A stretch of DNA of 64,000 bases from Hyphomicrobiales bacterium (GCA_900470285.1 UCAG01000001.1:124001-188000); one strand, 5' to 3'; positions 26,653-35,303 are shown, numbered from the stretch's first letter. A program made the numbers and translations. Notes: generated by a model not told the origin, from the sequence alone.

Positions 26653-27729
26653 ATGAATTATTCAACATCCGAGACCAATTCCCAACTTATGGAAACCATT
26701 CCTGATTTCTATGAGACAGCCGTTTTCAAGCGGGATATTTTCTCGGAAACCCGTGCTGGCTATTTTGTCGGCGAGCCGGAAACCCGTATCATCCGCCGTG
26801 TTGTCAGCGCAGCCCCGTGGTGGTCCAGCCCGCTGGCATGGTGGCTGGCGCGTCGTGAAATCCGCGGCCTCAAAAAAGTGCGCGGCATCAAAGGCACACC
26901 GCAGCTTCTGGCAACAGACAAACACGGCTTATTCCGCACATGGACAGACGGCACGCCGCTGCATCTGGCACGTCCGTCCCATCGCGAATGGTATTTGTCT
27001 GCACATCGTATTCTGCGTGATATGCGTCGCATGGGCGTTACTCATAATGATCTGCAAAAGCCGCAAAACTGGCTGATGACGCCGGAAGGCGAAGCCGCTG
27101 TGATCGACTTCCAGCTGGCTTCCGTGCATCGCCGTCGTGGCGCCTATTACCGTCTGATGGCTTATGAGGATTTCCGTCACCTCATCAAACAGAAGCGCAA
27201 TTTTGCGCCTGATCTGATGACCCCGACTGAAAAACGCATTCTGGCACGCCGTTCTCTGCCGTCGCGTATCTGGCTGGCGACAGGCAAAAAAGCCTATAAT
27301 TTTGTTACCCGCGGCATTTTCAACTGGTCTGATGGTGAAGGTACCGGCGACCGTATTGATAATGAAGGACCGGCAATTATTGCGGCGCTGAAATCCGACC
27401 CGCGCGTGAAAGATGTGTCTCTGAGCCTCTATTCCCTGCCTGCAAAAGGTGTGGGGATTTATGCTTTTGTTGAAACACTCAATGCGGACGAAAAGTCACT
27501 GCGTGCACGACTTAAAGGTTATAAAGTCGAGCTGATCCAACCGGCTGCACATTTACCGCGTCGTGAGGACGGTACTGTGCGGGAAGATATCCTGCGCCTT
27601 GTTGCCATGAACCAGATGACAGAATTGGACGATCTTCTGCTGCGTGAGCCGGATATGCGCCCGCTGGTAGAAGCGCTTGCCGCGCATCGTCTTAACTTCA
27701 CGGATCGCCGTATCACGCAGATGGAATAG
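26653..27729 (+). CDS. protein kinase-like protein with C-terminal extension
   Basis: A 358-residue protein. Its first half looks like a minimal eukaryotic/LPS-kinase-type fold: the catalytic loop MGVTHNDLQKPQNWL (about residues 128-142; canonical HxDxxxxN) and metal-binding AVIDFQLASVHRRRG (about 149-163, DFQ in place of DFG). A classical glycine loop and clear VAIK lysine are not obvious. The second half (TGDRIDNEGPAIIAALKSDPRVKDVSLSLYSLPAKGVGIYAFVETL, from about 234) resembles the C-terminal domain of AMP-forming acyl-CoA ligases. Kinase activity, substrate and the meaning of this joining are inference. An operator-like palindrome lies upstream and uvrD follows. Confidence 0.75.
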   Translation: MNYSTSETNSQLMETIPDFYETAVFKRDIFSETRAGYFVGEPETRIIRRVVSAAPWWSSPLAWWLARREIRGLKKVRGIKGTPQLLATDKHGLFRTWTDGTPLHLARPSHREWYLSAHRILRDMRRMGVTHNDLQKPQNWLMTPEGEAAVIDFQLASVHRRRGAYYRLMAYEDFRHLIKQKRNFAPDLMTPTEKRILARRSLPSRIWLATGKKAYNFVTRGIFNWSDGEGTGDRIDNEGPAIIAALKSDPRVKDVSLSLYSLPAKGVGIYAFVETLNADEKSLRARLKGYKVELIQPAAHLPRREDGTVREDILRLVAMNQMTELDDLLLREPDMRPLVEALAAHRLNFTDRRITQME

Positions 27730-27846
27730 CATTTTTCAACCTGTAAAACTTTAAAAACGCAACGAATGAAGTGCCTGTAAGCTCTGCAGGTACTTTATTT
27801 GTTCTGGTCTATGGCGTTTCGCTTAAGAATCATTACATTCGGAACT

Positions 27847-30459
27847 ATGTCAGACTTTCCAGACGATATTCCCTTCTTCGGGGAGCCGGATGTACCGGCT
27901 ACACCTAAACCGCAATCTGGTATCGCTGCGCGGGCTATGCAGGCGCGCAACCAGCAACGTGCCGAACCGCCCTATCTGCAAGGACTGAATCCTGAGCAGC
28001 GGCAGGCGGTTGAAACGACTGAAGGGGCCGTTCTGGTTCTGGCCGGTGCTGGCACCGGTAAAACCCGTGTTCTGACCACCCGTATTGCACATATTATTCA
28101 ACAGGGTATGGCCTATCCGAGCCAGATTCTCGCAGTGACCTTTACCAATAAAGCCGCACGCGAGATGAAAGAGCGTATCGGTCATCTTCTTGGCGGTGCG
28201 GTTGAAGGCATGCCATGGCTCGGCACATTCCATTCCATCGGCGTTAAAATGCTACGCCGTCACGCAGAACTGGCCGGCTTGCGTTCTGACTTTACCATTC
28301 TTGATACGGACGATGTAATCCGCCTGCTCAAGCAGCTTATTCAGGCTGAAGGGCTTGATGACAAGCGCTGGACCCCGCGCTCCTTCTCGATGATGATCGA
28401 CGGCTGGAAGAACAAAGGTTACGGCCCGTCTGAAATTTCTGAGGGGGATGCCCGTGCCTTCGCCAATGGCAAGGGACGTGAGCTTTATTATGCCTATCAG
28501 GAACGGCTGAAAACGCTGAATGCCTGTGATTTTGGTGATCTTCTGCTGCATCCGATCCGGATTTTCCGCAAACATCCAGACATCCTGCGTGAGTATCACA
28601 CGAAATTCCGTTATATTCTGGTGGATGAGTATCAGGATACCAACACCGCACAATATATGTGGCTGAGACTGCTGGCGCAGCGCCCTAAATTTACAACACC
28701 TCAAGATAACACACCCAACGCGACCGACTGGTCGCCCAATTCAGGCAATGATGACTTTTCAGCCGCCCCTGCGGAGCGCAGCCGCGCTAGCGGCGACAGC
28801 GTGAGCACAAAGAAAATCAACACAGACAGACCTGCTCAGCAGGTCAATCTGTGTTGTGTTGGCGATGACGATCAGTCGATCTATGGCTGGCGCGGGGCGG
28901 AAGTGGATAATATTCTGCGCTTTGACAAGGATTTTCCGGGTGCAACAATTATTCGTCTTGAGCGCAATTACCGCTCCACACCGCATATTCTGGGCGCAGC
29001 ATCCTATCTGATTGCCCATAATGAAGGCCGCCTAGGCAAAACCTTGCAGGCACAGGCTGCTGATCTGGAAGATCAGAAAGTGCACGTGCATGCGGCTTGG
29101 GATTCGGAAGAAGAAGCCCGTGCGGTTGGCGAAGAAATCGAACAGGCGCAGCGTCACGGTCATCTGCTTAATGATATGGCTATTCTGGTACGCGCCTCGT
29201 TCCAGATGCGGGAGTTTGAAGACCGTTTCGTAACACTCGGCCTGAATTACCGCGTTATCGGCGGTCCGCGTTTCTATGAACGGCAGGAAATCCGCGATGC
29301 GATGGCTTATTTCCGCGTCGTAGCACAGCCTGCCGATGATCTGGCCTTTGAGCGCATCGTCAACACACCTAAGCGCGGTCTTGGTGAAGCCAGCCTGCGA
29401 CTGGTACATGATTATGCCCGCGCAAAAAATATGCCGATGCTGCAGGCGGCAGAAGATCTGATTGCCACGGAAGAACTGAAACCCAAAGCCCGCTCGGCAC
29501 TGCGTGAGGTGGTCGAGAATTTCCGGCGCTGGCAGGGGCTAATTGACAACAAGTCTCATACGGAACTGGCAGAAATCATTCTCGATGAATCCGGCTATAC
29601 GGCGATGTGGCAGAATGACCGTTCTGCCGAAGCACCGGGACGTCTGGAAAACCTCAAAGAACTCATCCGCTCCATGGAAGAATATGAAAGCCTTCGCGGT
29701 TTTCTCGAACATGTGGCACTGGTGATGGATACGGAACAGAACGAAGGCATGGATGCCGTCAATATTATGACGCTGCACTCGGCCAAAGGTCTGGAATTTA
29801 AAACTGTATTTCTGCCCGGTTGGGAAGAAGGCCTGTTCCCGCATCAGCGCGCACTGGATGAAGGTGGCCGTTCAGGGCTGGAAGAAGAGCGTCGTCTGGC
29901 CTATGTCGGCCTGACACGCGCCAAGAAAAACCTGCATATCTGGTTTGTGTCCAACCGTCGTATTCACGGCATGTGGCAAACTACGATCCCGTCCCGCTTT
30001 CTGGAAGAATTGCCGGAAGAGCATGTGGATATTGCAGAATCCGATAGCTCCTATGGCGGCGGTTATGGCCAGTCGCGCTTTGATGCCGTGGGACGCGGTG
30101 ATCCCTTTGCTAATTCCTATTCCACACCGGGCTGGCAGCGCGCGCAGCAAAACCGCTCCGATGCCACACGCAACAATTGGGGCTCCCGCTCCGGTGCCAA
30201 TGTTGAGCGCATCGGCTATGGCGAAACAGATTCCGGCTTCGGTGCCGGTCGCGGCTCGGTCAAAGGCAAGGTCATTGACGGCGAGCTGGTGGCAAAATCC
30301 GTTTCCTCAACGCCGTCGGCCTTTAAGGTCGGCGATCGTGTTTTCCATATGAAATTCGGCAACGGCAATGTAGCATCCATCGACGGCAACAAACTGACCA
30401 TTGATTTTGACCATGCCGGACAAAAACGCGTCATCGACAGTTTTGTAAAGCCGGTATGA
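27847..30459 (+). CDS. uvrD: UvrD/PcrA-type DNA helicase
   Basis: Superfamily 1A 3'-5' helicase for nucleotide excision and mismatch repair. From ATG 27847 (MSDFPDDIPFFGEP) the product has 870 residues. Motifs: LNPEQRQAVETTEG (Q), LVLAGAGTGKTRVL (I), FTNKAAREMKERI (Ia), ILVDEYQDTNTAQY (II), CCVGDDDQSIYGWRGAEV (III), RLERNYRS (IV), VNIMTLHSAKGLEFKTVFLPGWEEGLFPH (V) and VGLTRAKKNL (VI). A Tudor-like tail FKVGDRVFHMKFGNGNV ends it. An in-frame insertion of about 50 residues rich in Asn, Ser and Ala splits motifs II and III and its DNA is full of palindromes. The frame stays open to 27799 but lacks a ribosome site there. Confidence 0.95.
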   Translation: MSDFPDDIPFFGEPDVPATPKPQSGIAARAMQARNQQRAEPPYLQGLNPEQRQAVETTEGAVLVLAGAGTGKTRVLTTRIAHIIQQGMAYPSQILAVTFTNKAAREMKERIGHLLGGAVEGMPWLGTFHSIGVKMLRRHAELAGLRSDFTILDTDDVIRLLKQLIQAEGLDDKRWTPRSFSMMIDGWKNKGYGPSEISEGDARAFANGKGRELYYAYQERLKTLNACDFGDLLLHPIRIFRKHPDILREYHTKFRYILVDEYQDTNTAQYMWLRLLAQRPKFTTPQDNTPNATDWSPNSGNDDFSAAPAERSRASGDSVSTKKINTDRPAQQVNLCCVGDDDQSIYGWRGAEVDNILRFDKDFPGATIIRLERNYRSTPHILGAASYLIAHNEGRLGKTLQAQAADLEDQKVHVHAAWDSEEEARAVGEEIEQAQRHGHLLNDMAILVRASFQMREFEDRFVTLGLNYRVIGGPRFYERQEIRDAMAYFRVVAQPADDLAFERIVNTPKRGLGEASLRLVHDYARAKNMPMLQAAEDLIATEELKPKARSALREVVENFRRWQGLIDNKSHTELAEIILDESGYTAMWQNDRSAEAPGRLENLKELIRSMEEYESLRGFLEHVALVMDTEQNEGMDAVNIMTLHSAKGLEFKTVFLPGWEEGLFPHQRALDEGGRSGLEEERRLAYVGLTRAKKNLHIWFVSNRRIHGMWQTTIPSRFLEELPEEHVDIAESDSSYGGGYGQSRFDAVGRGDPFANSYSTPGWQRAQQNRSDATRNNWGSRSGANVERIGYGETDSGFGAGRGSVKGKVIDGELVAKSVSSTPSAFKVGDRVFHMKFGNGNVASIDGNKLTIDFDHAGQKRVIDSFVKPV
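28690..28856 (+). repeat. palindrome-rich insertion inside uvrD
   Basis: Three hairpins in coding sequence: GCGACC-GACT-GGTCGC at 28720-28735, a GC-rich CTGCG/CGCAG and GCCGC/GCGGC block at about 28773-28795, and a long one at 28818-28856 with arms CAACACAGA/TCTGTGTTG and ACCTGCT/AGCAGGT. The translated segment (TTPQDNTPNATDWSPNSGND...) has no match to helicase cores, which join motifs II and III here by only a few residues. Confidence 0.75.
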
Positions 30460-30841
30460 GCGTATCAGCAATGTAGCGCTGTATCGCGATGGCCGGATTC
30501 TGTTAGGCAAACGATCACCACACCGCCGGGCCTATGCTAATTGTTGGGCATTGTTCGGCGGTCACTTAGAGATGTATGAAAGTCCGGCCCAAGCTGCGAT
30601 CCGTGAATTGCGAGAAGAACTGAATATACAGATTTCTGATCTGCAATTTGTGCACCAGTTTGAAACCGCTCAGATCACAATGACCGTTTATGCCTGCAAC
30701 AGCTGGTCAGGCGAACTGCAATTATTAGATGACGAACATTCAGAAATGCGTTGGTTTGATCCGGTTCAGGCGATGACTCTGCCCGACCTTGCACTCCCTG
30801 AATATCGGACGACCTTTGAACACCTTTCCTGTCTCATATGA
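30456..30841 (+). CDS. Nudix hydrolase, start region frameshifted
   Basis: The frame ending at 30841 encodes a Nudix fold: NVALYRDGRILLGKRSPHRRAYANCWALFGGHLEMYESPAQAAIRELREELNIQI, with Nudix box G-x5-E-x7-REL-REE. Nothing in this frame after the stop at 30446 is ATG, GTG or TTG until a TTG at 30551, which would delete the first strands. An ATG overlapping the uvrD stop (ATGA at 30456) gives MSVSAM and then a stop at 30474. One extra A in GCAATG (30468-30473) would join it to NVALYRDG. So either a real 1-bp deletion, a sequencing error, or unusual initiation. Substrate unknown. Confidence 0.7.
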
Positions 30842-31000
30842 CAGAGTCTTATGCGGGATAAAAATTCCGTTTACCTACAACGTAGAAATAATATTCCAAC
30901 ATTGATCTGTATGAGAGCATAACATCATCAGACAGCAGATCAACGCAGCATGGCATTGCTTAACCGCGCCATCAATCTCCGTTAAATTTCGATCCAAAGA

Positions 31001-31026
31001 GCGAAGGAGCAGATTTGCCCCTTCGC
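31001..31026 (+). other. leader hairpin before the symporter gene
   Basis: GCGAAGG-N13-type loop-CCTTCGC, 26 bp upstream of the ATG at 31052. No U-run follows. It may fold in the mRNA leader. The rest of 30842-31051 shows no gene. Confidence 0.4.
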
Positions 31027-31051
31027 TTCACTTGTTTTGAAAGAAAAATTC

Positions 31052-32428
31052 ATGTCCGACGCTCATGTGAAAAAATCTTCTGCGCAGGCCAAACCGCTCT
31101 ATCTGAATTTTGGTTTTCAGGTATTGACCGCAATGGCTATCGGTCTGCTGCTCGGTCTCGTTGCCCGTAATATGGGGCCTGATATCAACGGCAATGCCAA
31201 CTGGCTGTCTGTCACCCTGCAGACAATCGGCTCGATCTTTGTACAAATGCTGCGTGCACTTGTGCCACCGCTGGTTTTCACTGCGATTGTGGCTTCTATC
31301 GCCAATCTGGCTGCGCTTAACAATGCCGCTAAACTGGTCTGGCAGACCCTGCTGTGGTTTGCCATCACATCCTTTATTGCTGTGCTGATCGGTATTGCGC
31401 TGGGTCTGATTATTCAACCAGGTATCGGCTCCGGTGTTGCCGCAGAAGCTGCTAAAGCGCCAGCCTCTTCCGGCTCATGGCTCGACTTCCTTAAAGGACT
31501 GGTGCCTGCCAATATGCTCGGCCTCGAAGCCAGCACCAAACTTGGCAAAGATGCTGCCACCACTTCGCTGAACTTCAACGTGCTGCAGATCCTTGTTATC
31601 GCCATTACTTTCGGTGTTGCGGCGCTGAAAGCCGGTGATGCTGCCAAGCCTTTCCTCGCCTTCAACCAGTCTTTGCTCGTTGTGGTGCGCAAAATCCTGT
31701 GGTGGGTTATCCGCCTCACCCCGCTCGGCACTATCGGTCTGCTTGGCCGTGCTGTTGCCCAATATGGCTGGGAAACACTGGTTCAGCTCAGCTGGTATGC
31801 CGCAGCCGTCTATATTGGTCTGGCAATCGTGCTGTTCGTGGTCTATCCGGCAATCCTGATCTTCCACGGCCTGAAACCATCCCGTTTCTTTGCGGGTGCA
31901 TGGCCTGCAATCCAGCTGGCTTTCGTATCCCGCTCTTCTGTTGGCACATTGCCAGTAACTGAAGCCGTGACCGAGCGTAATCTGGGTGTGCCGCGTGAAT
32001 ATGCAGCTTTTGCTGTGCCTCTCGGTGCAACAACCAAGATGGATGGCTGTGCCGCAATCTATCCGGCGATCTCGGCGATCTTCATCGCCCAATATTTCGG
32101 CCTGCCGCTCGGCCTTCAGGAATATGTGCTGATCGCTTTTGTCTCCGTGCTTGGTTCGGCAGCGACAGCCGGTCTCACCGGTGCGGTGGTGATGCTCACC
32201 CTCACACTCTCCACCCTCGGCCTGCCGCTGGAAGGTGTCGGCCTGTTGCTGGCGATTGACCCTATCCTCGATATGGGACGTACAGCTGTTAACGTTGCCG
32301 GTCAGGCACTCGTACCGGCCGTTGTTGCCAAGCGCGAAGGTATTCTTGATGAAGCTGTCTATAACAGCGAAAAGAATATCGACGATATCGATCCGTCACA
32401 TCTGACAGCGCAAGGCGTTGCTGCTTAG
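31052..32428 (+). CDS. dicarboxylate/amino acid:cation symporter (DAACS)
   Basis: Inner-membrane uptake system for dicarboxylates, glutamate or related acids. The 458-residue product (ATG at 31052, MSDAHVKKSSAQAK) has about eight helices and two re-entrant loops. Recognisable family parts are AFAVPLGATTKMDGCAAIYPAISAIFIAQYFG and LLLAIDPILDMGRTAVNVAGQALVPA, the second holding the DxxxDMGRTxxN substrate and cation site, and SRSSVGTLPVTEAVTE for the first hairpin. A TTG five codons earlier is in frame but poorly placed. It is monocistronic, closed by a strong terminator. Substrate is not decided by sequence. Confidence 0.93.
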   Translation: MSDAHVKKSSAQAKPLYLNFGFQVLTAMAIGLLLGLVARNMGPDINGNANWLSVTLQTIGSIFVQMLRALVPPLVFTAIVASIANLAALNNAAKLVWQTLLWFAITSFIAVLIGIALGLIIQPGIGSGVAAEAAKAPASSGSWLDFLKGLVPANMLGLEASTKLGKDAATTSLNFNVLQILVIAITFGVAALKAGDAAKPFLAFNQSLLVVVRKILWWVIRLTPLGTIGLLGRAVAQYGWETLVQLSWYAAAVYIGLAIVLFVVYPAILIFHGLKPSRFFAGAWPAIQLAFVSRSSVGTLPVTEAVTERNLGVPREYAAFAVPLGATTKMDGCAAIYPAISAIFIAQYFGLPLGLQEYVLIAFVSVLGSAATAGLTGAVVMLTLTLSTLGLPLEGVGLLLAIDPILDMGRTAVNVAGQALVPAVVAKREGILDEAVYNSEKNIDDIDPSHLTAQGVAA

Positions 32429-32429
32429 A

Positions 32430-32472
32430 TCCTATCCCGAAAAGTGTGAAACGGTTTTAGGATTAGGATACG
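32430..32472. repeat. degenerate palindrome with CCGAAAAGTGTGAAACGG core
   Basis: ATCCTA and TAGGAT ends enclose CCCGAAAAGTGTGAAACGG-TTTTAGG, an imperfect hairpin. The core closely resembles an intergenic palindrome that is very common in Rhizobium and Brucella relatives (from memory). It lies between the symporter stop and its terminator. Confidence 0.65.
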
Positions 32473-32481
32473 CGTATAAAC

Positions 32482-32511
32482 AAAAAGCCGGAGGAAACTC
32501 CGGCTTTTTTA
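32482..32511. terminator. bidirectional terminator, symporter/mntH
   Basis: AAAAAGCCGGAG-GAAA-CTCCGGCTTTTTT, perfect arms with a GAAA tetraloop, between convergent genes and 10 bp from the mntH stop. Confidence 0.93.
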
Positions 32512-32520
32512 TTATCCTTG

Positions 32521-33885
32521 TCAGGCCGCTCCGGTGATCACATCATAAATCAGCTTCAGGTTCAGCACGATTACACTCAGTGCCACCAACCATGCGCTGG
32601 TTGTCAGCCACAGAGGTGAACGCAAAGCGCCCATCTTTTTACGATCCGCTGTAAACATGATCAGCGGCACAATAGCGAAAGGCAATTGCAAACTCAGTAC
32701 CACCTGACTGAGGATCAGCAAATTGGCTGTTCCTTTATTCCCGTAAATCATCGTCACAATAATCGCCGGTATAATCGCCAATCCGCGGGTAATCATCCGT
32801 CTGACCCACGGGCGGATACGAAAATTGATAAAGCCTTCCATCACGATCTGACCGGCCAGCGTCGCGGTGACTGTTGAGTTCAGCCCCGCACAGAGCAAGG
32901 CCACACCAAACAGAATTGGTGCGAGTGTGCTGCCGAGCAAGGGGGCGATCAGCGCTTCAGCCTGCTCAATCTCAACCACATCGGTACGGCCAACCTTGTG
33001 AAAGGTTGCAGCTGCCAGAATAAGAATAGACGCATTGACCGCCAGTGCCAGCATCAGTGCGATGGTGGAATCCCATGTGGAATAAGAAATCGCTTCGCGC
33101 TTTTCCTCTAAATTACTGCCATATTTGCGCGTTTGTACAATGCCGGAATGCAAATAAAGATTATGCGGCATTACCGTTGCCCCGATAATCCCCAGCGACA
33201 AATAGAGCATTTCCGGATTGGTCACGATTTCTGTTGTCGGTGCAAAGCCACGGATCACAGCCCCCCAATCGGGATCAGCCAGTGCAATCTGCACCAGAAA
33301 ACACAGGGCAATAATACAAAGTAAAACCAGTACATAGGCTTCGATCCAGCGGAAACCTTTACTTTGCATATAGAGAACAACAAAGACGTCCAGAGCCGTG
33401 AGCAGCACACCCAGCTCCAGCGGCATACCAAACAGCAAATTCAGGGCAATCGCCGTACCGATCACCTCGGCAAGATCGGTCGCGCAGATCGCAATCTCCG
33501 CGCCGATCCACAAAAACCACGCCATTGCCGGTGAGTAAGCATCGCGGCACGCTTGTGCCAGATCCCGTCCCGTTGCCACTGCCAGACGGGTACAGAGTGA
33601 TTGGAGCAAGATCGCCATAATATTAGAGATCAGAGCTACAACCAACAGCGTATAGCCAAATTTTGAACCACCGGCGATAGATGTGGCCCAGTTACCGGGG
33701 TCCATATAGCCGACCGCCACCAGATAGCCCGGCCCTGTAAAGGCCATCAGTTTTCTCCAGCGGCTACCATGGCGCGGAACTGCAATTGTACCGTTCACCT
33801 CAGCCAGTGATTTCGCTACCGGTTCCTGACGCCATGCGCTCAAATTATCAGCACCCTCTGCCAGTGGAAATTCAGTTTTCTTCAT
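32521..33885 (-). CDS. mntH: Nramp-family Mn2+/divalent metal transporter
   Basis: Proton-coupled importer of manganese and related ions. Start chosen at ATG 33885 ([15 protein letters not shown]), giving 454 residues with about 11 helices. The metal-binding motifs are complete: [12 protein letters not shown] in helix 1 (about residue 62) and [15 protein letters not shown] in helix 6 (about residue 230). An extended frame upstream to 33927 would run through the operator described next and lacks a ribosome site. The start is only 16 bp from a Fur/Mur-like palindrome, so repression by manganese through a Mur regulator is expected. Confidence 0.95.
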   Translation of the reverse strand: MKKTEFPLAEGADNLSAWRQEPVAKSLAEVNGTIAVPRHGSRWRKLMAFTGPGYLVAVGYMDPGNWATSIAGGSKFGYTLLVVALISNIMAILLQSLCTRLAVATGRDLAQACRDAYSPAMAWFLWIGAEIAICATDLAEVIGTAIALNLLFGMPLELGVLLTALDVFVVLYMQSKGFRWIEAYVLVLLCIIALCFLVQIALADPDWGAVIRGFAPTTEIVTNPEMLYLSLGIIGATVMPHNLYLHSGIVQTRKYGSNLEEKREAISYSTWDSTIALMLALAVNASILILAAATFHKVGRTDVVEIEQAEALIAPLLGSTLAPILFGVALLCAGLNSTVTATLAGQIVMEGFINFRIRPWVRRMITRGLAIIPAIIVTMIYGNKGTANLLILSQVVLSLQLPFAIVPLIMFTADRKKMGALRSPLWLTTSAWLVALSVIVLNLKLIYDVITGAA

Positions 33886-33901
33886 GAAAAAATCTTTGCT
33901 A

Positions 33902-33924
33902 CAAATGATAATGAAACTCATTTG
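33902..33924. promoter_or_regulatory. Fur/Mur-like operator of mntH
   Basis: Perfect inverted repeat CAAATGA-N9-TCATTTG with an A/T-rich centre (TAATGAAAC), 16 bp before the mntH start. Position, spacing and sequence style fit the Fur superfamily; alphaproteobacterial Mur controls mntH/sitABCD in this way. The identity of the regulator is inferred. Confidence 0.7.
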
Positions 33925-34010
33925 CAACTAAATGCCTGAATTTTCCTATCGTCAAGAAAAAACAATTCGTCGTATCGTGACAGGGAAATACAGGCATAAA
34001 AAAATGCAGG

Positions 34011-34054
34011 TTAGAGCGCCGTGCGCCCTCTTGGGCGCACAAAGGTCGCTCTAA
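34011..34054 (+). repeat. 44-bp palindromic repeat, copy 3
   Basis: Same 44-base design as the two copies at 14265 and 14526, with CTCT instead of CGAT in the central loop and the same AAAGGT bulge. It lies between creA and the mntH operator, 46 bp after the creA stop. Confidence 0.85.
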
Positions 34055-34099
34055 CACTTAAAAATTACACTTCAGAACCGGCATTTTCTTATAAATAAT

Positions 34100-34603
34100 T
34101 TATTGCGGCTTACCTTTTTCCCACATCACATCCCCGCGATAGAGTGGCACAGTTGAAAGTGATGTTTTGGCAGAACCATCCTGCACCTGCGAGGCATGCG
34201 CCAGATAAATCAGCGTATTATTGGTCTGATCGTAAATACGGGTAATCACCAGCTTCTTCCAGATCAGGCTGGTGCGCTCGGAAAATACCCGCTCGCCACC
34301 CTTACCTAGTTTAATATCTCCGATGGTAATCGGCCCTGTCTGCTCACAGGAAATCGACGCATTGGACGGATCTTCAAACCAGTTCCCCTTCTGCAGCCGG
34401 TCAATCATACCGCGCGAGAAGGATGCCAGATGGCAGGTCACACCCTGTACTTTCGGATCACTGACCGCATCAATCACAATATCATTGCCGAGCCAGTCCA
34501 CACCAACCTTACCGATTTCCTCCGCCTGCGCCATGTTTACGCTTGTCAAAGGAGACAAGGCCAGCATTGCGCTCAGAGCCGTAACGGTCAGAAATTGCTT
34601 CAT
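34100..34603 (-). CDS. creA: CreA family protein
   Basis: A 167-residue secreted protein from ATG 34603, with AGGAG six bases before it. The signal peptide is FLTVTALSAMLALSPLTSVNMAQA (about residues 4-27). The mature part starts EEIGKVGVDWLGNDIVIDAVSDPKVQGVTCHLASFSRG, followed by DPSNASISCEQTGPITIGD and LIYLAHASQVQDGSAKTSLSTVPLY, which match CreA of enterobacteria. Cysteines occur at two positions that may form a disulfide. Function unknown; the creABCD regulatory genes are not near. It is monocistronic. Confidence 0.9.
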   Translation of the reverse strand: MKQFLTVTALSAMLALSPLTSVNMAQAEEIGKVGVDWLGNDIVIDAVSDPKVQGVTCHLASFSRGMIDRLQKGNWFEDPSNASISCEQTGPITIGDIKLGKGGERVFSERTSLIWKKLVITRIYDQTNNTLIYLAHASQVQDGSAKTSLSTVPLYRGDVMWEKGKPQ

Positions 34604-34655
34604 AAACATCTCCTGCATTCAGGTTTGAATCATCCATGGCAATTGTGGAGTGACC

Positions 34656-35303
34656 TTACACATCCTCCGCCAAAGGCAGCCATTTATCGAGAAAAGCATT
34701 AATCTCCATGGTCTGAATATCCGGCAGCGCTTTATAAATCAGCTCCGCCGGCCAGTCCCACCATGCACTCTGCAGCAGGCGCTCAACCGTCTTTTCATCA
34801 AAACGCGGCCGCAGAATTTTTGCTGGCACACCGGCAACAATCATATAGGGCGGCACATCTTTAGAAACCACTGCATTTGCGCCGATCACGGCACCGGTGC
34901 CAATGCTCACACCGGGTAAAATCACCGCACCATGGCCAATCCAGACATCATTGCCGATCGTTACCCGTCGGGAAGAACGATGCGCACGATAATCCATATC
35001 CACGCCGATATTGCGGAAATATTCATTCGGACGGTAGGTCATTTTATGCATAGTCAGGCGCTGCATCGGATGTTCCAGCGCATTGATCCGCACATTGGAA
35101 GCAATGGAGCAGAAATGCCCGATCTCGGCATAAATCCCCTCGCCATTACGCTCCAGATAGGTGAAATTACCAATCTGCACATCACGCAGGATCACCCGTT
35201 CAGCGATTTCGGTATATTGTCCGAGTTTAACGGATTTCAGCTGCGCGCTCGGATGAATTTTCGGCTGCACATCACGCGAAAACTGCAAAACATCCTCACT
35301 CAT
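34656..35303 (-). CDS. hexapeptide-repeat acetyltransferase, phosphonate-type
   Basis: A 215-residue left-handed beta-helix acyltransferase. Hexapeptide turns appear from residue about 15 (IHPSAQLKSVKLGQYTEIAERVILRDVQIGNFTYLER) and again at VTIGNDVWIGHGAVILPGVSIGTGAVIGANAVVSKDVPPYMIVAGVPAKILRPRF. The middle HPMQRLTMHKMTYRPNEYF resembles the family that accompanies phn (C-P lyase) operons. No phn gene is present in the window, so an orphan role, perhaps sugar or antibiotic acetylation, is possible. The ATG at 35303 follows a GTG in frame; creA is 53 bp downstream. Confidence 0.87.
   Translation of the reverse strand: MSEDVLQFSRDVQPKIHPSAQLKSVKLGQYTEIAERVILRDVQIGNFTYLERNGEGIYAEIGHFCSIASNVRINALEHPMQRLTMHKMTYRPNEYFRNIGVDMDYRAHRSSRRVTIGNDVWIGHGAVILPGVSIGTGAVIGANAVVSKDVPPYMIVAGVPAKILRPRFDEKTVERLLQSAWWDWPAELIYKALPDIQTMEINAFLDKWLPLAEDV

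Noticed and set aside
27799-27846. Upstream start of uvrD
   Set aside because: The 16 extra residues are out of character and the helicase N terminus begins normally at MSDFPDD.
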